Translations under genes and position numbers: made by a program
Notes under the pieces: model-generated
Told to the model about the DNA's origin: nothing
What the model saw: only the letters and a program-made list of their open reading frames with translations
Database searches by the model: none
Origin: Streptomyces griseorubiginosus
GTDB lineage: Bacteria; Actinomycetota; Actinomycetes; Streptomycetales; Streptomycetaceae
Direction of reading: 5' to 3'
Length of the DNA stretch: 42,995 nucleotides
NCBI RefSeq assembly: GCF_017614965.1
Contig: NZ_WVUG01000038.1
Coordinates: 1-42,995, forward strand
Part shown: one piece after another, positions 24,620 to 32,295 of the stretch
How the letters are laid out: the number at the start of each line of letters is the position of its first letter
Numbering within the stretch: the first letter of the stretch is position 1

Positions 24620-25377
24620 CCACAGCACCCACAACTCTCGACACCCACCCCTGGTCCACCGACCCCTACACCCACGCCCTGCACACCGGCCAGGGCCCCC
24701 TCTTCCTGCGCCGCCCCGACGGCTGGCTCCTCCCCCTGGACGTGGAACGCTGGTGCGCCGAAGCCGACGCCGCCGACCTGGACGTACTGCGCCACTGCGA
24801 GGGCACGGTCCTGGACGTCGGCTGCGGTCCCGGCCGCCTCGTCGCGGCCCTGGCCACCCGCGGCCACCCCGCCCTCGGCATCGACGTGAGCGCCGAGGCC
24901 GTCCGCCGCACCAGAACCCTCGGCGGCCGGGCCCTGCACCGCAGCGTCTTCGACGAGCTCCCCGCCGAGGGCCGCTGGGGCACGGCCCTGCTGATCGACG
25001 GCAACATCGGCATCGGCGGCGACCCGCGCGTCCTGCTCGACAGGATGAGCCAACTCCTCACTCCAGCAGGTCTGTTGATCGTCGAGACGGTCCCGGACCC
25101 GGACGTCGACGAACGCGTCCTCGTGCACGTCACCGACGCCCGGGGAGCCGCCGGCACCCCCTTCCCCTGGGCCCGGCTCGGCACGACCGCCCTGCTGCGG
25201 CACGCACCGCGCTGGCGGGCCGTCGCTCAGTGGACGACCGGCGGCCGCTCCTTCGTCGCCCTGCGCAGCCCGCGCGCCCGGCGTGACCGGCGCGGCGGAC
25301 GCACTCGGCGCAGCACGAACAGCAGCGCGGAGCCGCCGAAGAGCGCGGCGGTCACCAGCAGCCAGCGGGCGAGGTAG
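24616..25377 (+). CDS. SAM-dependent methyltransferase
   Basis: This 253-residue class I methyltransferase is the third gene of the GT2/DUF2064 operon. The ATG at 24616 overlaps the previous stop. The SAM-binding motif VLDVGCGPGRLVAAL is followed by acidic IDVSAEAV, then LLIDGNIGIGGDP and LLTPAGLLIVETVP. The domain looks complete by WTTGGRSFVALRSP (~residue 218). The last ~35 residues are Arg-, Ser- and Thr-rich and lie antisense to the end of the convergent membrane-protein gene, a 151-bp overlap. Loss of an earlier stop, or a one-base shift to the TGA at 25284, would explain this tail. The substrate is unknown. Confidence 0.85.
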   Translation: MTTAPTTLDTHPWSTDPYTHALHTGQGPLFLRRPDGWLLPLDVERWCAEADAADLDVLRHCEGTVLDVGCGPGRLVAALATRGHPALGIDVSAEAVRRTRTLGGRALHRSVFDELPAEGRWGTALLIDGNIGIGGDPRVLLDRMSQLLTPAGLLIVETVPDPDVDERVLVHVTDARGAAGTPFPWARLGTTALLRHAPRWRAVAQWTTGGRSFVALRSPRARRDRRGGRTRRSTNSSAEPPKSAAVTSSQRAR

Positions 25378-25712
25378 CCGTCGGCGGACAGCCCGGTGGC
25401 GGCGGTGTAGCGCGCCGCCACCTGTCCGCCGATCAGCGGGAACCACACGAGCAGGAGCAGCAGGGAGAGCGCGGCCGGCACCCGGACGTACATGACCCGT
25501 TCCCGGCCCGCCACCCCGGTCAGCGCCCGGTCCGCCGCCGCGTAAAGCGGCAGCAGCACCAGGTCGTGCAGGAGGGCCGCGCCCGCCACCCACAGCGCGA
25601 TCCCGAACCAGTCCCCGTCGAACAGGCGCAGCCCCGCGTAGGCGGCGAGCGCGAACGTGCAGGTGAGCAGCAGGAGTTGCAGCGGGCTGCCGATGACGAT
25701 CCGCGGGCGCAT
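25227..25712 (-). CDS. Small integral membrane protein
   Basis: This 161-residue protein with four hydrophobic helices (for example PLQLLLLTCTFALAAYAGL, IALWVAGAALLHDLVLLPLY, AALSLLLLLVWFPLIGG, WLLVTAALFGGSALLFVL) has an Arg-rich cytoplasmic tail. I do not recognise the family. It starts at ATG 25712, sharing one base with the molybdoenzyme stop (GTG 25715 is possible), so it is translationally coupled to it and may serve as an assembly or membrane partner. Its 3' half-kilobase overlaps the convergent methyltransferase gene by 151 bp. Confidence 0.7.
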   Translation of the reverse strand: MRPRIVIGSPLQLLLLTCTFALAAYAGLRLFDGDWFGIALWVAGAALLHDLVLLPLYAAADRALTGVAGRERVMYVRVPAALSLLLLLVWFPLIGGQVAARYTAATGLSADGYLARWLLVTAALFGGSALLFVLRRVRPPRRSRRARGLRRATKERPPVVH

Positions 25713-26932
25713 CACAGGTCTCCGAAGGTCAGCCGGGCCACCCACTTGGTGTTGAGCACACCGGGTGCCGCGGGCACGATGATCCGCGCGGGGTGGCCGT
25801 GGTCGGGGGTCAGGTCCTCGCCGTTCACGAACAGGGCGAGCAGGGAACGCGGGTCGGCGACCTGGTTGGCCCGCAGGGCGGCCCGCCGGAAGGAGCCGTG
25901 CCGTTGCAGCGACTCCACGAACACGTCGGGCGGATCGCCGTCGTACCCGACGAGTGCCGCGAGATCCCGCAGCCGTACGCCCCGCCACCACTGGTCGGAG
26001 GTGGACCAGCCCTCCACGCAGGCGATGGGCAACGCGGCACTGTGCAGGGGGAGTCGGAGGAGTTCGGCACGGCTCAGGCGGACGGTGCCCGTGCGTCCCG
26101 TGACCACCAGCCGCCACGCCTCCTCGCCCGTCTCGGCCGGGTGGATGCCGGCGTACGCGGCGGTCTTGTTGATCTGGAAGCCGCCGGGGCCGGTGCCGGG
26201 ATCGCGGCGGCCGTGGGGGGCGAAGAGCGCGGTCCAGCGCAGTCCGTCGAAGTCCTGCCCGACGGTCGTGGCCAAGAGCAGCAGCGAGCCGCCCCCGACC
26301 AGCCCCAGCGCGCCCCTGCGGGTGACGGTCGGCGCGTCGGGCGCCGGAGACGTCAACTCGCTCCGCTCCTCCTTCAGTCGACGCAGGTTGCGCAAGGCGG
26401 CCGGTGTCTTGAGCACGGCGTGTGCGGCGAACGCGGCGAAGAAGATCCAGGCGCCGTAGAAGTGCAGGGGGTAGAAGGAGCCGGGGAAGAGGTAGTCGAG
26501 CTGGACGTTGAGCACGCCGGTGACGAACTCGAACAGGCCGCCCCCGACGAGCAGGAGCAGCGAGATCCGCTCCAGCGCGTGGGCCACGGAACGGGCCGGC
26601 GGCAGCGTGAAGAGCTTCGGCACGACCGACCACAGCTTGGCCAGGAGTACGGGGATCAGGGTGATGCCGAGCGTGACGTGGACGCCCTGGGTGAGGCGGT
26701 ACAGCCAGTGCGGGTCGGTCGGCCAGGCGAAGAGGTAGAAGCCGAGGAGGCCCTTGCCGGGTGTCTTGTCGTTCACCGGCGACAGGTCCGGGTTGTAGGC
26801 GGCGTACGACAGCAGTCCCGTCACGAACAGCACCGTGATGCCGCCGAGCAGGACGAGGCCCAGCACCGAGGTGAGCCAGGGGCCGCGCAGGGGGCTGCGC
26901 CAGAAGGCGGGTGAGAAGGGTGACCGTGCCAT
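25712..26932 (-). CDS. Membrane-bound molybdopterin oxidoreductase (sulfite-oxidase fold) with b-type cytochrome domain
   Basis: This 406-residue fusion has four helices at residues ~20-175 that resemble a cytochrome b561/formate dehydrogenase gamma domain, with His in QGVHVTLGI and in LHFYGAWIFFAAFAAHAV suited to bind heme. A linker leads to an internal twin-arginine-like stretch, TRRGALGLVGGGSLLLLA. The C-terminal half is an oxidoreductase molybdopterin-binding domain with PIACVEGWSTSDQWWRG, where Cys305 should bind Mo, followed by DHGHPARIIVPAAPG. The catalytic domain is likely outside the membrane, like MsrP (YedY)-type enzymes. The ATG has TACGGT 6 nt upstream, so it is probably leaderless. 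The substrate is unknown. Confidence 0.88.
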   Translation of the reverse strand: MARSPFSPAFWRSPLRGPWLTSVLGLVLLGGITVLFVTGLLSYAAYNPDLSPVNDKTPGKGLLGFYLFAWPTDPHWLYRLTQGVHVTLGITLIPVLLAKLWSVVPKLFTLPPARSVAHALERISLLLLVGGGLFEFVTGVLNVQLDYLFPGSFYPLHFYGAWIFFAAFAAHAVLKTPAALRNLRRLKEERSELTSPAPDAPTVTRRGALGLVGGGSLLLLATTVGQDFDGLRWTALFAPHGRRDPGTGPGGFQINKTAAYAGIHPAETGEEAWRLVVTGRTGTVRLSRAELLRLPLHSAALPIACVEGWSTSDQWWRGVRLRDLAALVGYDGDPPDVFVESLQRHGSFRRAALRANQVADPRSLLALFVNGEDLTPDHGHPARIIVPAAPGVLNTKWVARLTFGDL

Positions 26933-26938
26933 GTCCCG

Positions 26939-27039
26939 ACCGTAGGTCCGCACGGGCCCCGGAGCGGCGCTGCGAACCATGACGAAACTCTGACGTCCGC
27001 GCACGTCAGGCGTCCGGGCGCCGCTCCCCGGCCTAGCGT
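26939..27039. promoter_or_regulatory. Divergent leaderless promoters around a nested palindrome
   Basis: TACGGT (26944-26939, minus) and TAGCGT (27034-27039, plus) lie 6 and 7 nt before the two start codons. Between them, outer arms GGAGCGGCGC (26961-26970) and GCGCCGCTCC (27018-27027) flank an inner palindrome CTGACGT-CCGCGC-ACGTCAG (26990-27009). A dimeric regulator bound at the centre could control both genes. Confidence 0.5.
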
Positions 27040-27046
27040 GTCGAGC

Positions 27047-28363
27047 GTGAACCGCGACCTGAACCGAGACCTGTACGCCGCCTCGGCCGCCGCCGTGCTC
27101 GTCGTCGTGGCCGCGGTCGTCGGCACCGGCATCCAGCACCGTGACGGCTCACTGCGCGTCGGCTGGCCTCCGCTGCTGGCGGACTGGGACCCGCACCTCG
27201 GTCCCGGCACCCCGGCGGCGATCGTGGTGGCGGTCGCCGTGGTGGCGTACGGCCCCGCCCTCGCCGTACGGCTGCCCTGGCGCCCGCTGCTGCTGACGGC
27301 CTGGGGCGGGGCCATGGCCTGGACATGGTCGCTCGCGCTGGTCGACGGCTGGGACCGGGGCGTCGCCCGGCGGCTCACCACCAGGAACGAGTACCTCCAG
27401 GTCATCGGCCGCTTCCACGACATCCCCGACACCCTGCGGGACTTCACCCGGCACATCCTGATCGGCAGTCCGGACAACTGGCCCGCCCATGTGGCCGGGC
27501 ATCCGGCGGGTGCGACCGTCAGCTTCGTCCTGCTGGACCGGATCGGGCTGAGCGGGGGCGGCTGGGCGGGCGCCTTCGTCATCACCGTCGGTGCCACAGC
27601 GGCGGCCGCGGTCCTGGTCGCCGTACGGGCGCTGGCCGACGAGCACCTGGCCCGGCGTGCCGCGCCGTTCCTGGTGCTGATGCCGGGCGCGGTGTGGGTC
27701 GGGACCTCGGCGGACGGTTACTTCACGGGGGTCTCCGCGTGGGCGGTCGCGCTGCTGGCGCTCGCGGTGACGGGGCGCCGCCCACGGACGACGGGCTTCG
27801 CCGCCGGCCTGCTGCTCGGCCTGACCGCCTACCTCTCCTACGGCCTGACGCTTCTCGCCCTCGTCGTCGCCGCCGTCCTGCTCCTGGGCTCCCGCCGTGC
27901 CCGCCCGCTCCCCTTCCTCCTGGCCGGACTGGCGGTCGTCCCGGCGGTGTTCACCGCGCTCGGATTCAACTGGTGGGAGGCGTACCGCCTGCTGGTCACC
28001 CGCTACTACCAGGGATCGGGCGGGGTGAGGCCGTACGCCTACTGGGTGTGGGCGAACCTCGCCTGCACGGTGTTCGTCGTGGGCCCGGCGACGGCGGCCG
28101 CCCTGCGGCGCGCCGGTACCGCCCTGGTCGAGCGCGCCCCGACTCCCGCCCTGCGGCTGGCCGTTGTGACGGCCGCCGCTCTCCTCGCCCTGCTCATCGC
28201 CGACGTCTCCGGCATGAGCAAGGCGGAGACGGAGCGGATCTGGCTGCCGTTCGCGGTGTGGCTGCTCCCGGCGTGCGCGCTCCTGCCGCGTCCGCGGGCC
28301 TGGCTGACCGCGCAGGCGGTTCTGGCGCTGCTCGTCAATCACCTGCTGCTGACGTATTGGTGA
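27047..28363 (+). CDS. Multi-spanning membrane protein, possible GT-C glycosyltransferase
   Basis: This 438-residue protein has about 11-12 hydrophobic helices. I choose GTG 27047 because TAGCGT ends 7 nt before it; GTG 27038 would lie inside that box. After the second or third helix a long loop (VDGWDRGVARRLTTRNEYLQ through NWPAHVAGHPAGAT) faces one side, as in lipid-linked sugar transferases of the GT-C fold. Late in the protein SGMSKAETERIWLPFAVW resembles a recurring motif of actinobacterial GT-C-like proteins. The reaction is inference only. Nearby sugar genes fit such a role. Its 3' end overlaps the convergent phosphatase gene by 25 nt. Confidence 0.7.
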   Translation: MNRDLNRDLYAASAAAVLVVVAAVVGTGIQHRDGSLRVGWPPLLADWDPHLGPGTPAAIVVAVAVVAYGPALAVRLPWRPLLLTAWGGAMAWTWSLALVDGWDRGVARRLTTRNEYLQVIGRFHDIPDTLRDFTRHILIGSPDNWPAHVAGHPAGATVSFVLLDRIGLSGGGWAGAFVITVGATAAAAVLVAVRALADEHLARRAAPFLVLMPGAVWVGTSADGYFTGVSAWAVALLALAVTGRRPRTTGFAAGLLLGLTAYLSYGLTLLALVVAAVLLLGSRRARPLPFLLAGLAVVPAVFTALGFNWWEAYRLLVTRYYQGSGGVRPYAYWVWANLACTVFVVGPATAAALRRAGTALVERAPTPALRLAVVTAAALLALLIADVSGMSKAETERIWLPFAVWLLPACALLPRPRAWLTAQAVLALLVNHLLLTYW

Positions 28364-31167
28364 GCAGCGGGCAGCGGCTGTTCCGTCCAGATCACCTTGC
28401 CGTCGGGGGTGTACCGCGTCCCCCAGCGCTCGGTGAGCTGGGCCACCAGGAAGAGTCCGCGGCCGCCCTCGTCCTCGGTGCGGGCCCGGCGCAGCCGGGG
28501 TGAGGTGCTGCTGCCGTCGGAGACCTCGCAGATCAGGGCGCGGTCGCGCAGCAGGCGGAGCTGGAGGGGGCCGGTGGCGTGGCGGATGGCGTTGGTGACG
28601 AGTTCGCTGACGACCAGTTCGGTGGTGAAGGCGAGGTCGTCCAGGTCCCATGCGGCGAGCTGTTCGGTGACGGCCGTGCGGGCGCGGGAGACGACCTCCG
28701 GCTCGCTGGGCAGCACCCACTCGGCGACGCGTTCGGGGCCGAGGACATGGGTGCGGGCGACGAGCAGGGCCACGTCGTCGCCGGGCCGGGCCGGCAGCAG
28801 CGCGTCCAGGACCGCCTCGCAGGTGTCCTCCGGAGCCCGGTCGGCCACGGCGAGGACGCTGCGCAGCCGGTCCAGTCCCGAGTCGATGTCCCGCAGCCGG
28901 TCCTCGACCAACCCGTCGGTGTAGAGCACCAGTTGGCTGCCCTCGGCCAGTTCCAGCTCGGCGGTCTCGAAAGGCATGCCGCCGAGGCCGAGCGGCGGAC
29001 CTGAGGGCAGGTCCACGAAGTCGACGGTGCCGTCCGGCCGTACGACCGCGGGCAGCGGGTGCCCGGCACGGGTGAGCGTGCAGCGCCGGGACACCGGGTC
29101 GTAGACGGCGTAGAGGCAGGTCGCGCCGACGATGCCGGAGTCGGCCTGGGTGCTGTCCACCGCCCAGCCCTCGCCCCGGTCGAGCCGTCCGACCAGGTCG
29201 TCGAGGTGGGTGAGGAGGTCGTCCGGGGGCAGGTCCAGGGAGCAGAAGTTGTGGACGGCGGTGCGCAGCCGGCCCATCGTGGCGGCGGCGTGCAGACCGT
29301 GCCCGACGACGTCCCCGACGACCAGCGCGACCCGCGCGCCGGACAGCGGGATCACGTCGAACCAGTCGCCGCCGACTCCCGCCTGCGCGGGCAGATAGCG
29401 GTAGGCGGCCTCGACGGCGCTCTGCTCGGGCCGCCCCTTCGGCAGCAGGCTGCGCTGCAGCGCGAGTGCGGTGTTGTGCTCGCGGGTGTAGCGGCGGGCG
29501 TTGTCGATGCAGATCGCCGCGCGGCCGACCAGTTCCTGGGCCAGCGAGAGGTCGTCGTCCTCGAAGGGGGCGGGCTTCTCCGAGCGGTAGAAGCTGACCA
29601 CGCCGAGGGTCGTGCCGCGCGCCCGCAGCGGCACCGTGATCAGGGAGTGGATGCCCGCGGCGAGGGTGCGTTCCAGCCGGGAGGGGTCCTGTGCGATCCA
29701 GCCGCCCGCGTCGGCCAGCACGGGTTCCAGCACCGACCGCCGGCTCTCCAGGCTCTGGGCCTGCGGTGTCGACGGCACGTACTCGACGGTGTCGCCGACC
29801 CCGTACAGATGCGACTCCTCGTGGACGGCGCCCAGGGCGACCCGGCGCAGCGGGGTGTCCGCGCCCAGCGGGCCGGGCTCCTCGCCGCGCAGCACCGCGT
29901 CGGGCAGGTCGACGGCGAGGAAGTCGGCGAACCGGGGCACGGTCACCTCGGCCAGCTCCTCCGCGGTCCGGGTCACGTCGAGCGTGGTCCCGACCCGCAC
30001 CCCGGCGTCGTGCAGCCACTCCAGCCGCCGGCGCGCCAGCACGGCCAGCCGCCCGACCCCGGGCTCGCCGACCAGCAGCAGCCGGCTCTCCCCGTCGTCG
30101 ATGATGTCGCCGACGGTCTCGGGGGGAGCGGGGGCAGGTCGGTTCACCAGGGGTACGACGGCTCGTACGGCGACGGGGCGCGCGGCGGGGACCGGGGGCG
30201 TCGCCCGTGTGTCCCGCGCCGGAGCCGTTGCGGTGGATGCGCCCGGCAGCCTCAGGGCCGGCCCGCCGAGCCGGGGCCCGCCGAGGATCCGTGCCTCGAC
30301 CGCCACCCCCGACTCCCCCGCGGCGCCCATGACCTGGCGGCGCAGCAGCGTGGCCACGCGTCCGCCCGGCAGGGCCACCTCGTCCAGGGTGCGGTTGGGG
30401 GAGGCGATGAGTTCCTCGGCGCGCTCGCGCAGGAGGGCCAGGTCGATCCGGCCGAGGTCCTCCCCGCCGCGCCCCTCCGGCCGTCCGCCGGTCGCGAGAT
30501 CGGCGCGCCGGTAGGCGGCGATCAGCGCGCGTTCCCGCGCCGTGGACTGTTCCAGCAGCCGCGCCTCGATGCTCCGCGCGGCCTCGCGGACCAGCCGCAC
30601 CATGGTGGGGTCGCCGTCGTCGCGCAGACAGGTCAGGTCGAGCACGGCCTCGATGTGCCCGCTGAGCGGGTCCCGCACCGGCGCCCCCGCACAGGCGAAG
30701 GGCTGCAGACAGTCGGCGAAGTGCTCACGGCCGACGACGTAGACGGGCCCGCGTTCGGCGAGCGCGGTGCCCACGCCGTTGGTGCCGACCACCGGCTCGG
30801 AGGCGTCGAACCCTGGCGCGAAGTTCACCGCGTCCAGCCGGTCGCGCAGCCGCGCGTCACCGCCGAGCCGCTGGACCATGCGCCCGTGCGCGTCGCACAG
30901 CGCGATGGTCATGCCGACCTCGGCGAGGGACTCGGTCAGCCGCTGCAGCACCGGGTCGGCCGCCCGCAGGAACCGATCGTCCAGGGTCAGGTCCTGCGCG
31001 TACGGGACCAGCAGCTGGTGGGGTTCGAGCCCCGCGGAGCGGCACCGCTTCCAGGACTCCAGCACGGCGCCCCGGACGTCCGCTTCCACGCGCGCGCCGG
31101 CGAGAAAACGTTCGTGGGCATCGACGAGCCCGCCGATGTCGTCCCAGGCGACGGACACCGCGATCAC
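28339..31167 (-). CDS. GAF-GAF-SpoIIE serine phosphatase with C-terminal HATPase domain
   Basis: This 942-residue soluble signalling protein has a GAF-type domain at residues ~30-225 that resembles the sensor end of AcoR-like activators (SWKRCRSAGLEP, VGTNGVGTALAERGP, DPLSGHIEAVLDLTC). A variable Pro/Ala linker runs to ~370, then a second GAF domain (~380-540). The PP2C/SpoIIE phosphatase domain (GVGGDWFDVIPLSGARVALVVGDVVGHG, LYTDGLVEDR, GDDVALLV) follows. A RsbW-like ATPase (SELVTNAIRHATG, GGRGLFLV) closes the protein. It probably works in sigma-factor partner switching. GTG 31167 is only 2 nt from GGAGG; GTG 31158 is an alternative start. Confidence 0.9.
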   Translation of the reverse strand: MIAVSVAWDDIGGLVDAHERFLAGARVEADVRGAVLESWKRCRSAGLEPHQLLVPYAQDLTLDDRFLRAADPVLQRLTESLAEVGMTIALCDAHGRMVQRLGGDARLRDRLDAVNFAPGFDASEPVVGTNGVGTALAERGPVYVVGREHFADCLQPFACAGAPVRDPLSGHIEAVLDLTCLRDDGDPTMVRLVREAARSIEARLLEQSTARERALIAAYRRADLATGGRPEGRGGEDLGRIDLALLRERAEELIASPNRTLDEVALPGGRVATLLRRQVMGAAGESGVAVEARILGGPRLGGPALRLPGASTATAPARDTRATPPVPAARPVAVRAVVPLVNRPAPAPPETVGDIIDDGESRLLLVGEPGVGRLAVLARRRLEWLHDAGVRVGTTLDVTRTAEELAEVTVPRFADFLAVDLPDAVLRGEEPGPLGADTPLRRVALGAVHEESHLYGVGDTVEYVPSTPQAQSLESRRSVLEPVLADAGGWIAQDPSRLERTLAAGIHSLITVPLRARGTTLGVVSFYRSEKPAPFEDDDLSLAQELVGRAAICIDNARRYTREHNTALALQRSLLPKGRPEQSAVEAAYRYLPAQAGVGGDWFDVIPLSGARVALVVGDVVGHGLHAAATMGRLRTAVHNFCSLDLPPDDLLTHLDDLVGRLDRGEGWAVDSTQADSGIVGATCLYAVYDPVSRRCTLTRAGHPLPAVVRPDGTVDFVDLPSGPPLGLGGMPFETAELELAEGSQLVLYTDGLVEDRLRDIDSGLDRLRSVLAVADRAPEDTCEAVLDALLPARPGDDVALLVARTHVLGPERVAEWVLPSEPEVVSRARTAVTEQLAAWDLDDLAFTTELVVSELVTNAIRHATGPLQLRLLRDRALICEVSDGSSTSPRLRRARTEDEGGRGLFLVAQLTERWGTRYTPDGKVIWTEQPLPAAHQYVSSR

Positions 31168-31184
31168 TTCCTCCAGGCCGTATC

Positions 31185-31214
31185 ACCGTAGACCCACTGT
31201 GACACAGGCCACAA
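31185..31214 (-). promoter_or_regulatory. Promoter of the SpoIIE phosphatase gene with an operator-like spacer
   Basis: On the minus strand TTGTGG (31214-31209), an 18-nt spacer and TACGGT (31190-31185). A perfect 11-bp palindrome CTGTGACACAG (31197-31207) fills most of the spacer, where a bound repressor would block polymerase. The transcript would have a short leader with GGAGG. Confidence 0.5.
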
Positions 31215-31268
31215 CCTCGACCACTTGCAGGACGGCGGGAACCCTCCTTCGCGCCCGGCCCCTATCCA

Positions 31269-31292
31269 CTGGGGGTGACCCTCACCCCCCAG
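31269..31292. terminator. Hairpin after the SIS gene
   Basis: CTGGGGGTGA (31269-31278) pairs with TCACCCCCCAG (31282-31292), one bulged C, loop CCC. It lies in the 192-bp gap downstream of the SIS gene and upstream of the phosphatase gene on the same strand, so it probably ends the SIS transcript. Confidence 0.5.
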
Positions 31293-31335
31293 GGGTGCGG
31301 GGAACTGCGCGACCAGCCCCCACCGACCCGCGGCT
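31292..31335. repeat. Dispersed Streptomyces-type repeat, short form
   Basis: The element reads GGGGTGCGGGGAACTGCGCG, then ACCAGCCCCCACCGACCCGC. Its 3' part matches the end of the repeat at 24548-24613 at roughly four of five positions, but it lacks that copy's internal hairpin module. It directly follows a terminator-like hairpin. Confidence 0.5.
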
Positions 31336-31359
31336 TGGCACCCGCACCGCCGACGGCAG

Positions 31360-32124
31360 TCAACTCGCGGTGCGCCGGATCCGCCCGGCGTACCGCTTCT
31401 CCAGTTCCAGGTTGCCCTCGAAGCCGCCGGGCACATTGGCGGAGACGTAGACCGGAGGCCGCTCCCCCGCGTCCAGGAGCAGCTTCGACGCCTCCGCCAC
31501 CGCCATCTGGACCAGCATCACGCCGGTCAGCGTGGACAGCGCGCACACCGCGCCCCCGCCCGGAAGCTCCAGCAGCGCGTCCCCCCGGGGAGCCCGGTTG
31601 TCGAGGACGACGTCGGCCAGGTCGGCGAGCTTCTTGCCGCTGGGATGCCCCGCGGGCACCGCCCGGGTGTGGGCGAGGGAGGTGATGGCCAGCAGCCGGT
31701 GCCCCCGCTCCTTGGCCAGCAGCGCCGTCTCCACGATCACGTTGTTGACGCCCGAGTTGGAGATGATCACGAACAGGTCCTGGGGGCGGGGTTCGGCGAG
31801 CCGGTAGATGCGCTCGGCGACACCCTCCCGCCGCTCCAGCAGCGGATCGTCGAGGACCCCGGGGCCGTCACCGCCGTACAGCACCAGATCGGCGATGCTC
31901 AGCCGGTTGGTCGGCACCAACCCGCCCGCGCGGCCCGCGAGTTCGAGGACGATCGCCTGGGAGTGGCCGGTGCCGAAGGCCTGGATCACCCCGTCGGAGC
32001 GCACACACCCGGCGATGAGTTCGGCGGCGCGTGCGACCTCCTCGCGCGCGGACTCGGTGAGATCCCGCAGGACGGCCAGACTCTCCCGCGCGAAGCCCTC
32101 GGCGCTCACGGACTCGTCGGACAC
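31360..32124 (-). CDS. SIS-domain phosphosugar protein (UPF0309/NagS-like)
   Basis: This 254-residue single SIS-domain protein has the phosphosugar motifs AFGTGHSQAIVLELAGRAGG and VIISNSGVNNVIVETALLAKERG, plus HPSGKKLADLADVVLDN and NVPGGFEGN, which mark the UPF0309 group. I recall that a Streptomyces member of this group (NagS, SCO4393) dehydrates N-acetylglucosamine 6-phosphate; whether this paralogue shares that activity is unknown. I choose GTG 32124 because GGGGAG is spaced 6 nt before it. It is divergent from the RpiR-type gene. Two operator-like palindromes lie 15 and 47 nt upstream, so the regulator should control it. Confidence 0.87.
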   Translation of the reverse strand: MSDESVSAEGFARESLAVLRDLTESAREEVARAAELIAGCVRSDGVIQAFGTGHSQAIVLELAGRAGGLVPTNRLSIADLVLYGGDGPGVLDDPLLERREGVAERIYRLAEPRPQDLFVIISNSGVNNVIVETALLAKERGHRLLAITSLAHTRAVPAGHPSGKKLADLADVVLDNRAPRGDALLELPGGGAVCALSTLTGVMLVQMAVAEASKLLLDAGERPPVYVSANVPGGFEGNLELEKRYAGRIRRTAS

Positions 32125-32138
32125 ACGACACTCCCCAC

Positions 32139-32155
32139 TGGTGGATTGAACCACC
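32139..32155. promoter_or_regulatory. RpiR-type operator copy 1 (SIS gene)
   Basis: TGGTGGATTGAACCACC contains arms GGTGG and CCACC around ATTGAA and matches the copy at 38280 in GATTGAACCA. It is 15 nt upstream of the SIS start. Its centre lies 32 bp, three helical turns, from copy 2. Confidence 0.6.
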
Positions 32156-32170
32156 CCGTACACCGTCACA

Positions 32171-32187
32171 GATGAATCAATAAATCA
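32171..32187. promoter_or_regulatory. RpiR-type operator copy 2 (SIS gene, weaker)
   Basis: Read on the minus strand TGATTTATTGATTCATC matches the mannosidase operator core (TGGTTGTTTGAATCATC) at 13 of 17 positions. The area is locally AT-rich. Confidence 0.4.
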
Positions 32188-32250
32188 TATGGCTCATGCG
32201 GCGAGCAATGGCCGCGGACAATGGTTGAACACTGCTCTCCTTTGTGGTCC

Positions 32251-32289
32251 TGGTATTCAATCCATGCCCCAAAGGGTGGCTGATACCTT
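32251..32289 (+). promoter_or_regulatory. Leaderless promoter and operator copy 3 of the RpiR-type gene
   Basis: TACCTT (32284-32289) lies 6 nt before the ATG at 32296. The operator-like TGGTATTCAATCCA (32251-32264, minus strand TGGATTGAATACCA) covers the -35 position. This layout suggests negative autoregulation. Confidence 0.5.
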
Positions 32290-32295
32290 CTGTGC

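Noticed and set aside
29059..31191. A plus-strand open frame of ~700 codons opposite the SpoIIE phosphatase
   Set aside because: It is a shadow frame. The phosphatase reading frame has GAF, PP2C and HATPase motifs in order.
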